Part shown: one piece after another, positions 36,302-46,503 of the stretch | Numbering within the stretch: the first letter of the stretch is position 1 | How the letters are laid out: every line of letters starts with the position of its first letter | Assembly (NCBI GenBank): GCA_003402285.1 | Contig: QFXG01000017.1 | Coordinates: 248,001 to 312,000 of the forward strand | Reading direction: 5' to 3' | Source of the DNA: Candidatus Nitrotoga sp. SPKER | GTDB lineage: Bacteria > Pseudomonadota > Gammaproteobacteria > Burkholderiales > Gallionellaceae | Length of the DNA stretch: 64,000 nt | Made by a program: the position numbers and the translations under genes | Notes under the pieces: generated by a model | Told to the model about the DNA's origin: nothing | Seen by the model: the letters and a program-made list of their open reading frames with translations, nothing else | Database searches by the model: none

Positions 36302-38468
36302 ATGAGCATGCAACGGTCTTACGGTCTTACTAATCCTTACTGGCTTCACGCTCTTCAGTAACAACGCCCTGGCGAACAAAGAAGCCACTACACCTGAAGT
36401 ACGCAAACTTGCCGTTTTGTTGAATTACAACAAAGGCGATATCCTATCCCTTAAAGCTGAAGATCTGGAGCAGGAATTTAAAAATCCACAATCTGCCTCA
36501 GCGGACCACAGCCAGCGATTTTCCCGTCCGTCCCGGGTAAGCTTGCTGCTTACCCACCGCTTGCCCGATGAGTACCGCGCCACCCTGCCGGATGACGACC
36601 CGGAAGAATTACTCCATCGCTACGTCGTTCTTGAATATCCAGATACCGCTAGCACCATGGCGGCTAAAGCGCTTTTGAAAAATGACCTTGGCGTGCTTTT
36701 TGTCCAAGAAAGTACTTTCAGTGAATTTTCAGTTGCCCCTTCCGATCCACTCTATCCAGTAGCCACAACGGCGCCAAATTACCAATGGGGTATCAACAAT
36801 CCGTTAAACCTGCAGGCTGCCTGGAACACTGTCCGTGGTACCGCGTATATTGCCCATTTGGATAACGGCATTCAGAGCGGTAGGGTAGCGGGCATTCCAG
36901 TACATGAGGATTTGGCGCAATCATGGCGCTCACAATTTACGTTCAATGTGGCGGGAGGTGCCGATGTTGATGAACACCCAGATCTCACCGGAGGTGGTGC
37001 CGGGCATGGTACGCACACAGCCGGGACTATAGCCGCTGCAACCACTCGATCTGGTGTGGCTTCAGGTTATCCTAATCCGTCGCCAACAGGAGGGGCGGGT
37101 GTTTGCTGGTACTGCACCCTGATGGTGGCAAAGATAAGCCGGATTGGAGCTGGTCTGGATAGCACAATTGATCTCCCTAATGCTATCAATTGGGCTGTTA
37201 AGTCAGGTGCTCAGGCGATCAATCTAAGCTTAGGGGGTGGGGACCCCAATTGTGCGCTAAACCCTAATCATCCTTTTTGTCTTGCACTTATACATGCTTC
37301 AACCAGAGAGGTGATCGTTGTTGCTGCCGCTGGTAACAGTGATAAGCGCGTGGGTGGAAGTGGATTCGGACTTGGAACGACCCTTGATTTTCCTGCAATA
37401 TCTCCGTACACAATTGCCGTGGGTGCGACCCAGGCACATTCTGGAACACGGGGAAATCTTTGGACTGAAGAGGTACCAAAGCAAGAGTTTCAAGGATCAA
37501 GTACCGGCCCAGGAATGGAAACCCACGGCATTCTTGCTCCCGGCCGGGATGTACTATCATCGATGTATTAAGGGAAAAATTGGAGTCCAGTCGCTCGTTG
37601 TGGAACCAGCGCTTCGAATGGACATTTAAGAGGGCCAAACTATGGCACATGCACCGGTACCTCCATGGCGACCCCCCATATCACGGGTATTGTCGGGCTA
37701 TTGCGTACCGTCAACCCACTGTTAAGTGCGAGCCAGATCACCAGTGCATTATTGAGTTCAGGCGACAATGCCGTTTCTCCGAATATGACACGCGGCTATG
37801 GCGTGCCGAATGCGGCAACGGCGGTCAATAATGTGCTGGCAACGACAAACCGATTAACGCCGCTTTTTAGTCATTACAGCAGCGTAGCAGCAGATCATTT
37901 CTATACCGTAGTACCGCAAATGGCGCGTGCTGCCCTCACTGCTTGGTTGCCCCCGGTCCCCTCTCCTCAGGCCGCAACACAGTACGTTCCATATGGAACA
38001 ACGGTGGCAGAGTATCCTCTATTTGCGGCCCCCCAGCTCGTCAGCTGGACCAGCCCGCTTGCGGAAGTGTGGGTATTTACGACCCATGCCAATCCATTTA
38101 GCACCACCGTAGAACTGAAACCGCTGTATAGGTTAAGCTGGAAATGTGGCGACCCGGGTGTTTCTGTGTGCGGAACCAATCCTAAGCACGTAAGCCATTT
38201 TTATACAGCGAGCTTGGCAGAGGCGCAAAGCTATATTGGGTCGGCCTATTACAAGCTTGATGGTATTGAGGGTTACATATACCCGACCAGTTTGAGCAAG
38301 CCTGCCAATGCAACTCCGTTGATGCGCGCCTACAATTCAACTCGGGACGACTACGCCCTTTTCCCGCAACAGCAACAGGCCATCATGGCTAACCAAGGAT
38401 ATACCCAAAATTTGGTGACGCTGGGCTATGTCTATCTGAATAATGGTAGCCGTCCAACAACATATTAA
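36302..38468 (+). pseudogene. Secreted subtilisin-like serine protease (S8), disrupted
   Basis: The catalytic triad of an S8 protease is encoded: Asp in AHLDNGIQ (about 36860), His in GHGTHTAGTIAA (about 37010) and Ser in GTSMATPH (codon 37662-37664). Two lesions are visible. First, ATG 36302, with AGGAGG seven bases upstream, is out of frame with the signal peptide LTVLLILTGFTLFSNNALA; an 8-bp tandem repeat lies between them. Second, a TAA at 37569-37571 is in frame with everything before and after it and removes the catalytic Ser. An N-terminal propeptide precedes the protease domain, and the C-terminal about 200 residues form a DUF5648-like repeat domain (DHFYTV, SHFYTA). Both open parts are otherwise intact, so the damage looks recent or programmed. 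Confidence 0.8.
36313..36330 (+). repeat. 8-bp tandem repeat (CGGTCTTA) in the signal-peptide region
   Basis: CGGTCTTA at 36314-36321 and again at 36322-36329. With two copies the start ATG is out of frame; three copies would join MSMQRSYG to LTVLLILTGF and give a complete signal peptide ending ALA. Confidence 0.7.
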
Positions 38469-38491
38469 TCCTGAGAATAGAAAAGGGGCTT

Positions 38492-39376
38492 ATGATGAAA
38501 ATCAGACATGGAAAAATCATGGATACGGCATTTTGTTTTTTAAAAGAGGATGCAAAACGTTTGCCTGTATACATTGAAAACGTCATAGATGATCTCCGGT
38601 TAAGCGGTTTTTCATTTGCTAAGAGAGTACTCTTGATCGGAGTGGCCTTTGGTTTAATGACAACTGCTAAAGCAGAAATTGTGACAATACTCCCAGCTAA
38701 TCCAAAAAACCTTGAGTCAGTTATCACTAGAATAGAGGTGACAGACTCATGTTTTTATAACTTTCGCGTTCCCATACAGCTAAAACAGGTAGGCACTGTT
38801 ATTAGGGTTGATATTACCGCAACTTCTGATTGTGCAGAGCTCGGTGTGCCGCCCCCAACGCAAGATCTTGACATTAAACTGGGACAATTCCCACCAGGTG
38901 CATTTAGTGTCGATGTTTTTCGTACATACATACCAAATACGGGTATCGCCCTTCAGGCAGTGCAGTTGGGTTCGGCACAATTTACCGTTACTGACAATAA
39001 TGCCACCAAAACCGGGCCGTTTCCTCTGGTTGACTATACCGACCACTGGTGGAATCCACAGGAATCCGGCATGGGTTTCAGCATCATGCAGCATCCCAGT
39101 GACCGAATATTTGCCGCGTGGTTTGTGTATGACCAAGCGGGCCAGCCTATATGGTATACGCTCCAGCCGGGACAATGGTTAAGCCCTACTGTTTATTCTG
39201 GCCCAATTTACAAGACGACAGGTACTTACCTGGGTGTAACATACGACCTTGGTCAGCTTGTAGTAACGCCGGTTGGGACTGGAACATTTAGCTTCCATAG
39301 CTATTCAAGCGCTACATTTGCATACACAGTTGAAGGCAAGGAGGGTACAAAAGAAATTACGCGGTTATCTTTTTAG
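38492..39376 (+). CDS. Hypothetical secreted protein next to the subtilase
   Basis: 294 residues. The first 43 residues are polar, then a hydrophobic stretch (RVLLIGVAFGLMTTAKAE) looks like a signal peptide with a long n-region; ATGs nearer to it are not available. The mature protein has an Ig-like beta region with a Cys pair (TDSCFYNF, TSDCAEL) and a C-terminal module (HWWNPQESGMGFSIMQ, FAAWFVYDQAGQPIWYTL) seen repeatedly in secreted proteins of proteobacteria, function unknown. It starts 24 bases after the subtilase frame ends, so the two probably form one transcript. Confidence 0.75.
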   Translation: MMKIRHGKIMDTAFCFLKEDAKRLPVYIENVIDDLRLSGFSFAKRVLLIGVAFGLMTTAKAEIVTILPANPKNLESVITRIEVTDSCFYNFRVPIQLKQVGTVIRVDITATSDCAELGVPPPTQDLDIKLGQFPPGAFSVDVFRTYIPNTGIALQAVQLGSAQFTVTDNNATKTGPFPLVDYTDHWWNPQESGMGFSIMQHPSDRIFAAWFVYDQAGQPIWYTLQPGQWLSPTVYSGPIYKTTGTYLGVTYDLGQLVVTPVGTGTFSFHSYSSATFAYTVEGKEGTKEITRLSF

Positions 39377-39412
39377 CTTTCAAAACGTGTTTTAAACCTT
39401 AAAGATTGCCAT

Positions 39413-39444
39413 TGTTTTTGCCCCGCGTATGCGAGGCAAAAACA
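39413..39444. other. Hairpin between convergent genes
   Basis: TGTTTTTGCC-c-CGC-gtat-GCG-a-GGCAAAAACA, a near-perfect palindrome. The T-run is in the 5' arm on both strands, not after the stem, so it is not a standard intrinsic terminator, though it may limit readthrough or stabilise 3' ends. Confidence 0.5.
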
Positions 39445-39464
39445 TAAACACCGATCAGCTGTAT

Positions 39465-40022
39465 TCAATACTCATGAGTGGACGGTACTTTTAGCAACAC
39501 CCGTTCCACCTGCGTACTGTCATTTCCATCGCTCAACCATATCTGTCCATCCTGAATGGTACATTGCAACTGCATATTGCGTTGAGCTAGCCTAGCGATA
39601 GCGCGCGTATTTTCTATTGGTAGGTTAATCACGCTCAGATTCTTGAGCCGTTCGAATTGACTGCTGTTTTGTGCGAACCACATATCAGCGACGCGACCGC
39701 CATAGGTGTAAACAATTACCTGATTAGAGCGGCCACAGGCTTTACGGATTAGTTTTTCGTCGGGTAGCCCGACATCTATCCACAATTCAATCGCACCGGT
39801 TAAATCTTTCCGCCACAAATCTGCCTCGTCATCAGCGGTCATTCCTTGGCCGAACTCCAGATATTCATGGGCATGTAACGCAAAGGCTAACAACCGCACC
39901 ATCATGCGCTCGTCTGTTTCAGAAGGATGTCGTGCAAGAGTAAGTGCGTGATCCTGGTAATAGTGACGCTCCATGTCCGCGATTTGCAGATTGGCTTTGA
40001 AGATGGTTGCTTTAATAGCCAT
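39465..40022 (-). CDS. yaeQ: YaeQ family protein
   Basis: 185 residues beginning MAIKATIFKANLQIADMERH, with ARHPSETDERMMVRLLAFAL and DLTGAIELWIDVGLPDEK, all typical of YaeQ. The family has a PD-(D/E)XK-like fold with acidic residues and a Lys in the right places; the E. coli protein was found as a suppressor of rfaH loss. The molecular role is unknown. It ends a minus-strand run with arfB and the S4 protein. Confidence 0.93.
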   Translation of the reverse strand: MAIKATIFKANLQIADMERHYYQDHALTLARHPSETDERMMVRLLAFALHAHEYLEFGQGMTADDEADLWRKDLTGAIELWIDVGLPDEKLIRKACGRSNQVIVYTYGGRVADMWFAQNSSQFERLKNLSVINLPIENTRAIARLAQRNMQLQCTIQDGQIWLSDGNDSTQVERVLLKVPSTHEY

Positions 40023-40066
40023 ATAGCTCCTGGATCCGTCTCATGCAGAAGTCGATTTTTGTCAAA

Positions 40067-40480
40067 TTATTCCACCACCCGGCCACGCATACTTTTAGTT
40101 GCACCGTGTCTGGCTTTGCTGTCCATACGTTTTTTCTGTGAACTGCGCGTAGGTTTTGTTGCACGACGGATGGTAGGTAACACCGCGATACTTTGCACCA
40201 ACTCTTTCAAGCGTCGCAATGCTTCACCTCGATTCATTTCCTGACTGCGAAATACTTGCGCCTTGATGATTACCACGCCGTCTTTGGTGATACGGTGATC
40301 GTGCAGTTCAAGGAGCCGCGTTTTAAAAGTTTCGGGCAAGGATGAGGCATTGATGTCGAAACGCAGATGTACAGCGCTGGAAACCTTGTTAACGTTCTGT
40401 CCGCCCGCTCCCTGCGCACGCACGGCGGTTAACTCGATTTCATGATCAGCAATGGTAACGTTGTGGGAGATATACAGCAT
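40067..40480 (-). CDS. arfB: Alternative ribosome-rescue factor ArfB (YaeJ)
   Basis: 137 residues. The catalytic GGQ is in RAQGAGGQNVNKVSSAVHLR, and the basic tail (TRSSQKKRMDSKARHGATKS) enters the empty mRNA channel. It hydrolyses peptidyl-tRNA on ribosomes stalled without a stop codon. Length matches E. coli YaeJ. The S4-protein gene lies five bases upstream. Confidence 0.95.
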   Translation of the reverse strand: MLYISHNVTIADHEIELTAVRAQGAGGQNVNKVSSAVHLRFDINASSLPETFKTRLLELHDHRITKDGVVIIKAQVFRSQEMNRGEALRRLKELVQSIAVLPTIRRATKPTRSSQKKRMDSKARHGATKSMRGRVVE

Positions 40481-40485
40481 GAAAA

Positions 40486-40701
40486 TTATGCAAGCACGGT
40501 AATGCGCACGTCACCCAGGGTTACCACCGAGCCTGCACGTATTTTGCAGGTTTTACGCAATTCAAAGTGCCCGTCCACCGACACCACACCTTCCGCGACC
40601 AGTGCCTTGCCCGCTCCGCCGCTATCGCATACGCCAACCATTTTAAGGAGTTGGTTTAGCTCGATAAATTCGCCATTAAGCTTGAATTCAAGTTGCTGCA
40701 T
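40486..40701 (-). CDS. S4-domain RNA-binding protein (YbcJ-like)
   Basis: 71 residues forming one S4 domain: EFIELNQLLKMVGVCDSGGA, KALVAEGVVSVDG and RKTCKIRAGSVVTLGD. Similar to YbcJ of E. coli, an RNA-binding protein of unknown target. It is between prfC and arfB, all translation-related. Confidence 0.9.
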   Translation of the reverse strand: MQQLEFKLNGEFIELNQLLKMVGVCDSGGAGKALVAEGVVSVDGHFELRKTCKIRAGSVVTLGDVRITVLA

Positions 40702-40726
40702 GGAAATCTTTATGGAATAAAATTAA

Positions 40727-42382
40727 TTACAGCTTTACCGCGTGTTCGCGCGTGGTATGGAAAATTACTTTTGGCCAGCGTTCCTGGGTGAGCTTGAGGT
40801 TGACGCTGTTCGGTGCGAGATAGGCCATGTTGTTGGCGGCATCGTAGGCGACGTTGTGTGATAGCGCCTTCTCAAAATCGGCGAGCATTTTTTTGTCGTC
40901 ACACGTTACCCAGCGTGCGCTTGTGGTATTGGTGCCGTCGAATACTGCATCTACGCCGTATTCGCCCATCAAGCGACTGGCGACGACATCGAACTGCAGT
41001 ACGCCGACCGCGCCTAGAATTAAATCTCCGCCACTCACTGGCTTGAAGACTTGCACGGCACCCTCTTCACCCAGTTGCTGCAAACCTTTATGCAGTTGCT
41101 TGACCTTGATCGGGTTTCGGATGCGTACGGAGCGGAAGAAGTCTGGCGCGAAATAAGGAATGCCGGTGAACTGCAATAGCTCGCCTTCAGAAAAGCTGTC
41201 GCCGATCTGCATGTTGCCATGGTTGGGTAGGCCGATGATGTCACCGGCATAGGCTTCTTCTACTTGTTCACGACTGGAGGCCATAAATGTGACAACGTTG
41301 GACACACGAATTTCGCGGTTAATGCGCAGGTGTTTGATCTTCATGCCTCGTTCGAAGTGCCCGGAGCAAACACGCAAGAAGGCGATACGGTCACGATGAT
41401 TTGCGTCCATATTGGCTTGTATTTTGAACACGAAACCAGTAAAAGGCGCCTCGTTAGGTGCAACAACACGTACAGTGGCATCGCGTGCGCGCGGCGCCGG
41501 TGCCCAATCTAACAGGGCATTGAGAATTTCGCGCACACCAAAGTTGTTGATAGCGGAGCCGAAGAATACGGGGGTTTGTGTGCCGGCCAAAAAAGCGTCA
41601 AGATCAAAAGGATGAGAAGCGCCATGGAGTAATTCAACTTCTGCTTTAAGCTGTCCTATTTCCAGTGGAAACATTTCAACAAGGCGTGGGTTATCGATGC
41701 CCTTAACTATTTCAAAATCCTGATCGGCGCGTTCTTCGCCCGCCGCGAACAGCAGAATCTCATCACGTAATAAGTGATAGACACCACGAAAAGTTTTGCC
41801 CATTCCCAGCGGCCAAGTCACCGGTGCGCACTGGATATTAAGTACCGACTCAACCTCATCCAGCAATTCCACCGGGTCGCGTGTTTCACGATCCATCTTG
41901 TTAATGAAAGTTATGATGGGGGTGTTGCGCATACGGCACACGTTGAGCAATTTGATCGTTTGCGTTTCCACGCCCTTGGCCGCGTCGATAACCATAAGCG
42001 CAGAATCTACAGCGGTGAGCACGCGGTAAGTATCTTCGGAAAAATCCTGGTGACCCGGGGTATCGAGTAAATTCACTACATGGTTACGATATTCGAACTG
42101 CATCACCGAGCTGGCTACAGAGATACCGCGTTGCTTCTCGATATCCATCCAGTCGGACGTTGCGTGACGGCCACTCTTGCGAGCCTTCACCGTACCCGCC
42201 AATTGAATCGCGCCGGAAAACAGCAGTAATTTTTCGGTCAGTGTGGTTTTGCCCGCATCCGGATGGGAGATGATGCCGAAGGTACGACGGCGCGCCACTT
42301 CGCGCGTGATTAAATCACGCGAGACAGGTGCGGGTGCGTCAATTGCTTGTGATACGGGCTGTGTTACGGAATCTGTTGCCAT
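40727..42382 (-). CDS. prfC: Peptide chain release factor 3
   Basis: 551 residues. A translational GTPase that removes RF1/RF2 after peptide release. G1 [15 protein letters not shown], switch [17 protein letters not shown]4 [20 protein letters not shown] are visible, and the C-terminal domains II and III follow with [19 protein letters not shown]. The first 20 residues are an extra Ala/Pro-rich tail. Followed by the S4 protein gene after 25 bases. Confidence 0.96.
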   Translation of the reverse strand: MATDSVTQPVSQAIDAPAPVSRDLITREVARRRTFGIISHPDAGKTTLTEKLLLFSGAIQLAGTVKARKSGRHATSDWMDIEKQRGISVASSVMQFEYRNHVVNLLDTPGHQDFSEDTYRVLTAVDSALMVIDAAKGVETQTIKLLNVCRMRNTPIITFINKMDRETRDPVELLDEVESVLNIQCAPVTWPLGMGKTFRGVYHLLRDEILLFAAGEERADQDFEIVKGIDNPRLVEMFPLEIGQLKAEVELLHGASHPFDLDAFLAGTQTPVFFGSAINNFGVREILNALLDWAPAPRARDATVRVVAPNEAPFTGFVFKIQANMDANHRDRIAFLRVCSGHFERGMKIKHLRINREIRVSNVVTFMASSREQVEEAYAGDIIGLPNHGNMQIGDSFSEGELLQFTGIPYFAPDFFRSVRIRNPIKVKQLHKGLQQLGEEGAVQVFKPVSGGDLILGAVGVLQFDVVASRLMGEYGVDAVFDGTNTTSARWVTCDDKKMLADFEKALSHNVAYDAANNMAYLAPNSVNLKLTQERWPKVIFHTTREHAVKL

Positions 42383-42455
42383 GATGAATGTTCTCGCGGA
42401 AATAGGTATTGCAAAAAATAAGGAAGTCTAAAAGCTATAAGGCGCCAAGTCTAAC

Positions 42456-42854
42456 TTAGTGAATGTCTCCATCCACATAAAACCATTGTTCCCCCTCGCG
42501 CACGAAGCGACTCACTTCGTGCAGTCGATATGTACGGCCACCCACTTTGTAACGCGCCACAAACTCTACTACGGCGCGGTCTGGTTCCTGAAGATTGTAC
42601 TCATGGCGCTTCACTTCCAACCCCAGCCACTTTGTCTTAACTTTATCAGCCGCATCCTGCGGGGCGGGGCGAGTAGATGGATGCCAAGTTGCCAGTATGT
42701 AATCCTCGCATTCCAATGTGTAAGCGACATAGCGGGAACGCATCAAGGCTTCAGCGCTGGGGGCGGGTGTGTTGCTTCCGATATAACAGCCGCAACAGTC
42801 GGTGAAATTTTTGTTACTGCCGCAAGCGCAACGAGTTTGCATATCAGGGCCCAT
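42456..42854 (-). CDS. YchJ family protein (UPF0225), SEC-C motif
   Basis: 132 residues. The N-terminus carries a zinc-binding SEC-C type cluster, CACGSNKNFTDCCG, and the body has SAEALMRSRYVAYTLECEDY and ATWHPSTRP, diagnostic of YchJ. Function unknown. ATG four codons downstream is an alternative start. Separated from srkA by three bases. Confidence 0.92.
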   Translation of the reverse strand: MGPDMQTRCACGSNKNFTDCCGCYIGSNTPAPSAEALMRSRYVAYTLECEDYILATWHPSTRPAPQDAADKVKTKWLGLEVKRHEYNLQEPDRAVVEFVARYKVGGRTYRLHEVSRFVREGEQWFYVDGDIH

Positions 42855-42857
42855 CCA

Positions 42858-43844
42858 TCAAACCGGCCATAGTGGCGGCTCATCCATTAGCGCGATCTGC
42901 TCGCGCAATTCCAGAATACGATCTTGCCAGTAGTGTTGAGTATTAAACCACGGGAAGGCTTGCTTGAAGGCTGGATCATCCCAGCGCTGTGCCAGCCAGG
43001 CGGAATAATGAATCAGGCGCAAGGTGCGCAGCGCTTCGACTAGATGCAACTCACATGAATCAAAATCGTAAAAGTCTTCATACCCCGCCAGCACGTCATT
43101 TAGCTGCCGTGCCATGTCGGCACGCTCGCCCGATAACAACATCCACAAGTCCTGTACAGCAGGCCCCATGCGGCTATCGTCAAAATCAACAAAATGCGGA
43201 CCATCATCCGTCCACAGCACATTACCCGCATGACAATCTCCATGCAGACGTAGCGCTCTTATATTGCTGCCGGCACGCTCAAAGCAATGACGCACACCAG
43301 CCAATGCCTGCTCTGCTACGCTGCGATAGGCCGCATCAAGATCAGCCGGGATAAAATTATTGGTCAGTAAAAAATCAAGCGGTTCTAAACCGAAGCTCGC
43401 TATATCCAGTGTGGGGCGATGCTGAAAGGGTTTGAGCGCGCCAATGGCGTGGATGCGACCAAGGAAGCGACCCATCCATTCCAGCGTGTTTCGATCTTCA
43501 AGTTCAGGCGCACGCCCGCCATGCTTGGAAAAAACGGCGAAGCGAAATCCTTCGAAGGTGTGCAGAGTTTTGCCATCCAGCACTAAAGCAGGTACCACCG
43601 GAATTTCGCGTTCGACCAACGCCTGCACGAAAGCGTGTTCTTCGAGTATGGCCGCATTTGTCCAGCGTTCTGGTCGATAGAATTTTGCGACCAGCGGCGG
43701 GCCTGCTTCCATGCCTACCTGATAAACACGATTCTCATAGCTGTTCAGCGCCAACAGACGACCATCGCTGCGGCAGTTTAAGCTGTCCAGCGCGTTCATG
43801 ACGCAATCGGGGGTAAGTGAAGAGAAAGTGGGTGATGTCACCAT
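42858..43844 (-). CDS. srkA: Stress response kinase A (YihE/RdoA-like)
   Basis: 328 residues with the aminoglycoside-phosphotransferase/choline-kinase fold. Segments: LNSYENRVYQVG, LVAKFYRPERW with the ATP-binding Lys, the catalytic LHGDCHAGNVLW and HFVDFDDSRMGPAVQDLWML as the DFD metal site. E. coli SrkA protects against stress-induced death. It is followed by ychJ. Confidence 0.92.
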   Translation of the reverse strand: MVTSPTFSSLTPDCVMNALDSLNCRSDGRLLALNSYENRVYQVGMEAGPPLVAKFYRPERWTNAAILEEHAFVQALVEREIPVVPALVLDGKTLHTFEGFRFAVFSKHGGRAPELEDRNTLEWMGRFLGRIHAIGALKPFQHRPTLDIASFGLEPLDFLLTNNFIPADLDAAYRSVAEQALAGVRHCFERAGSNIRALRLHGDCHAGNVLWTDDGPHFVDFDDSRMGPAVQDLWMLLSGERADMARQLNDVLAGYEDFYDFDSCELHLVEALRTLRLIHYSAWLAQRWDDPAFKQAFPWFNTQHYWQDRILELREQIALMDEPPLWPV

Positions 43845-43864
43845 TAAAGGTCTTTGTGCAGTTA

Positions 43865-44437
43865 TTAATTTTCCAAGGGAGGACTGATTTCAACCAGTCC
43901 CAAATCATCCCAGCCTGCGTGACCCAGACGGCGCAGTGTTGCAATGTTCTTGTCGAATATTTTCTCGGCCTCAGGGAAGGCTGACACCGCCTGTATTACA
44001 CTCACTTCGCGCAGCAGATGCAGCATGGGATACGGAGACCGGTTGGTGTAGTTTTCAATATCATCAGATTGTGTGCCAGCAAACTGATATTGCGGGTGAA
44101 AGCTGGCCACTTGCAGTTCGCCTTCCAAATCCATATCTTCCAGCGCCGCATCGACTACATCGAGAAAGTCGTTGTAGTCGATAAAATCCGTGAGTACATA
44201 GGGATGAATAAGCAAGGTTGTGTCGATATTTGTTGCGGGCGTTTCGGCTAACACTTCCAGCTCTTGCATGAGATCTCTTAGTAAATCCTCATGCGTGGTC
44301 GCACTGCTTACCACATAACGTATCTGATTTTTTACGTGAACAGCTTTAGCGAACGGGCACAGATTAAGACCAATGACAGCTCGCTCCAACCACAGTTTGG
44401 TCGCAGCGATGATTTGTTCGTCTGTTTTGATATTCAT
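43865..44437 (-). CDS. DUF1415 family protein
   Basis: 190 residues from ATG 44437; a longer frame begins at GTG 44452. TKLWLERAVIGLNLCPFAK is the family signature, with YVVSSATTHEDLL and FHPQYQFAGTQSDDIENYTN. Function unknown; the conserved Cys and His residues suggest metal or cofactor binding. Upstream of srkA on the same strand. Confidence 0.9.
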   Translation of the reverse strand: MNIKTDEQIIAATKLWLERAVIGLNLCPFAKAVHVKNQIRYVVSSATTHEDLLRDLMQELEVLAETPATNIDTTLLIHPYVLTDFIDYNDFLDVVDAALEDMDLEGELQVASFHPQYQFAGTQSDDIENYTNRSPYPMLHLLREVSVIQAVSAFPEAEKIFDKNIATLRRLGHAGWDDLGLVEISPPLEN

Positions 44438-44518
44438 TTTAGTAAAAAGCACATTTATTAATTTTGTCGGGACCAGTCCAGTTAATTACCTAGCCCTGTG
44501 CCTTGGCAAAGACATCGT

Positions 44519-45850
44519 TTAGCGATTGTAGCCACCGGAACGGTGTAATACCGGTTTGCGGGCAACAGGTTTACCAGTGGCATTACTGGTGCGACCTTGC
44601 CCCGTATTCGCACGTGGTGCTGTACGAGTACGACTCTTGTTTTGCCCTTGTTTACGTTCACCACCTTGGCCGCGATTTTGACCGTTCGAAATAGGCTCTG
44701 CTTTGATGCGAGGATCTGGCTCAAAGCCGGGTATTTGCACAACCGGAATTTCGCGCTTGGTTAGTCTTTCAACGTCCCACAGCAGTTTATGCTCATCAAT
44801 ACAGACCAGGGAGCTTGCCTCGCCTTCGCTGCCTGCGCGACCAGTGCGTCCGATGCGGTGGACATAATCTTCCGATACATTGGGCATTTCAAAGTTGACC
44901 ACATGCGGCAATTCAATGATGTCAATGCCACGCGCAGCAATGTCAGTTGCCACTAGCACCTGCAGTTTGCCGGTTTTAAATTCCGCCAATGCGCGAGTAC
45001 GTGCCGCCTGGCTCTTATTGCCATGGATGGCCAGCGCGGGAATTTTGTCCTTGTTGAGTTGTTCAGCTAACTTGTTGGCGCCATGTTTGGTGCGTGTAAA
45101 CACCAGTACCTGATGCCAGTTATATTCCTTGATAAGATGGGTGAGTAACTCACGCTTTCTTTCGCGATCTACTGGATAAATTTTCTGCGTGATCAGTTCT
45201 GCAGTAGCATTACGGCGTGCCACCTCTATCATCGCCGGTTTATGGAGCAGCCCATCGGCCAGCATTTTGATCTCTTCAGAGAAAGTGGCAGAAAACAGTA
45301 AGTTTTGCCGCTGTTTGGGCAAGATAGCCAGGATTTTTTTGATGTCGCGAATGAAGCCCATATCCAGCATGCGGTCAGCTTCATCCAGCACCAGTATTTC
45401 TATATGCGACAGATCGAGTGTTTTCTGCTGCAAATGATCGAGCAATCGGCCAGGTGTGGCAACTAGAATATCTACACGGCTTTTTAAGCGTTGTATTTGT
45501 GGATTAATGTTAACGCCACCAATCATGGTCATCGAGGTAAGTTTCAGGTATTTGCCATAATCGCGCACGCTCTCTTCTACCTGTGCGGCAAGCTCGCGCG
45601 TAGGGATAAGAACTAATGCGCGAATTGGTGCCTTACTGGTTGCAGGTTTGGCAGAAGCAGTAAGACGTTGCAGGATAGGCAGAGTGAAGCCAGCAGTCTT
45701 GCCCGTGCCAGTCTGTGCACCAGCCAGCAGGTCACCGCCGGATAGCACAACCGGGATGGCTTGCGCTTGAATGGGCGTTGGTTCAGTGTAACCACGCTCG
45801 GTAACAGCACGGACGATTTCATCGGACAAGCCGAGGGCTGAGAAAGTCAT
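44519..45850 (-). CDS. rhlE: DEAD-box RNA helicase RhlE
   Basis: 443 residues. Motifs: Q motif [24 protein letters not shown], Ia [41 protein letters not shown] and [12 protein letters not shown]. The C-terminal tail is basic and rich in Arg, Gln, Gly and Asn, typical of RhlE. It unwinds short RNA duplexes in ribosome assembly and mRNA decay. A second rhlE lies at 60.9 kb on the other strand. Confidence 0.94.
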   Translation of the reverse strand: MTFSALGLSDEIVRAVTERGYTEPTPIQAQAIPVVLSGGDLLAGAQTGTGKTAGFTLPILQRLTASAKPATSKAPIRALVLIPTRELAAQVEESVRDYGKYLKLTSMTMIGGVNINPQIQRLKSRVDILVATPGRLLDHLQQKTLDLSHIEILVLDEADRMLDMGFIRDIKKILAILPKQRQNLLFSATFSEEIKMLADGLLHKPAMIEVARRNATAELITQKIYPVDRERKRELLTHLIKEYNWHQVLVFTRTKHGANKLAEQLNKDKIPALAIHGNKSQAARTRALAEFKTGKLQVLVATDIAARGIDIIELPHVVNFEMPNVSEDYVHRIGRTGRAGSEGEASSLVCIDEHKLLWDVERLTKREIPVVQIPGFEPDPRIKAEPISNGQNRGQGGERKQGQNKSRTRTAPRANTGQGRTSNATGKPVARKPVLHRSGGYNR

Positions 45851-46023
45851 TAATTATTCCTAGAAAAAATCGGCCTGTCGCCGTTGGTGGCGCCAGTCTT
45901 AGGCAGATAGATGGATTTTAAAACCAGTTCGGAGAGTGGCAAGAAGACTAGGAACTAATACCACAAGCTAAATTGTAACAGAAATCAATTGCGTTACTCG
46001 GTTGATTTATCTTGGCAAGTTTA

Positions 46024-46428
46024 TCAAAGAGTAATCGAATTCAAGGGTTGTGAATTTAATACCCCAGCTAGTTCTTTGTCCAGCAAACTGGGATCACCTA
46101 GGTGTAATTCCACTAATCGACGGAGATTGATCATGCTATCCATGTCAATATGTTGACATTTGAGGCCGATAAAACTTCCTTTTTGATAAATTATTGTACC
46201 TTCCATAATAATATTTTCGCCATTTTCATTTAATGAAAGAGTCGAGCGGCAAATTTTGTTCTCATCAAGGTTAATAGGTTGCAAGGTTTCAATCAAGGCG
46301 CCTTTAAATGAAATATTCAGCAAAGTTGCAGCTTGCACAATATCCGGCAAAGCAAAATAAAGTTTCACATCTGCATGAAAAGGGATGCGTGAAAAATGAC
46401 GTTTCTCTTGATCATACGGTTTTATCAT
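46024..46428 (-). CDS. PilZ-domain protein, probable c-di-GMP receptor
   Basis: 134 residues from ATG 46428, which has AGGAG five bases upstream; a longer frame to 46491 has none. The PilZ signature is present: RHFSRIPFHADVKLYF gives the RxxxR-type start and NISFKGALIE corresponds to (D/N)xSxxG. Such proteins bind c-di-GMP and control motility, pili or polysaccharide. Pili genes are in the same window but not adjacent. Confidence 0.88.
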   Translation of the reverse strand: MIKPYDQEKRHFSRIPFHADVKLYFALPDIVQAATLLNISFKGALIETLQPINLDENKICRSTLSLNENGENIIMEGTIIYQKGSFIGLKCQHIDMDSMINLRRLVELHLGDPSLLDKELAGVLNSQPLNSITL

Positions 46429-46503
46429 ATATTCTCCTGTGCTTGAGGTAATAGCCAGTTTGGAAGTGCCTGGTGGCTTGGCATAATTCAAGTATATGTA
46501 CAG

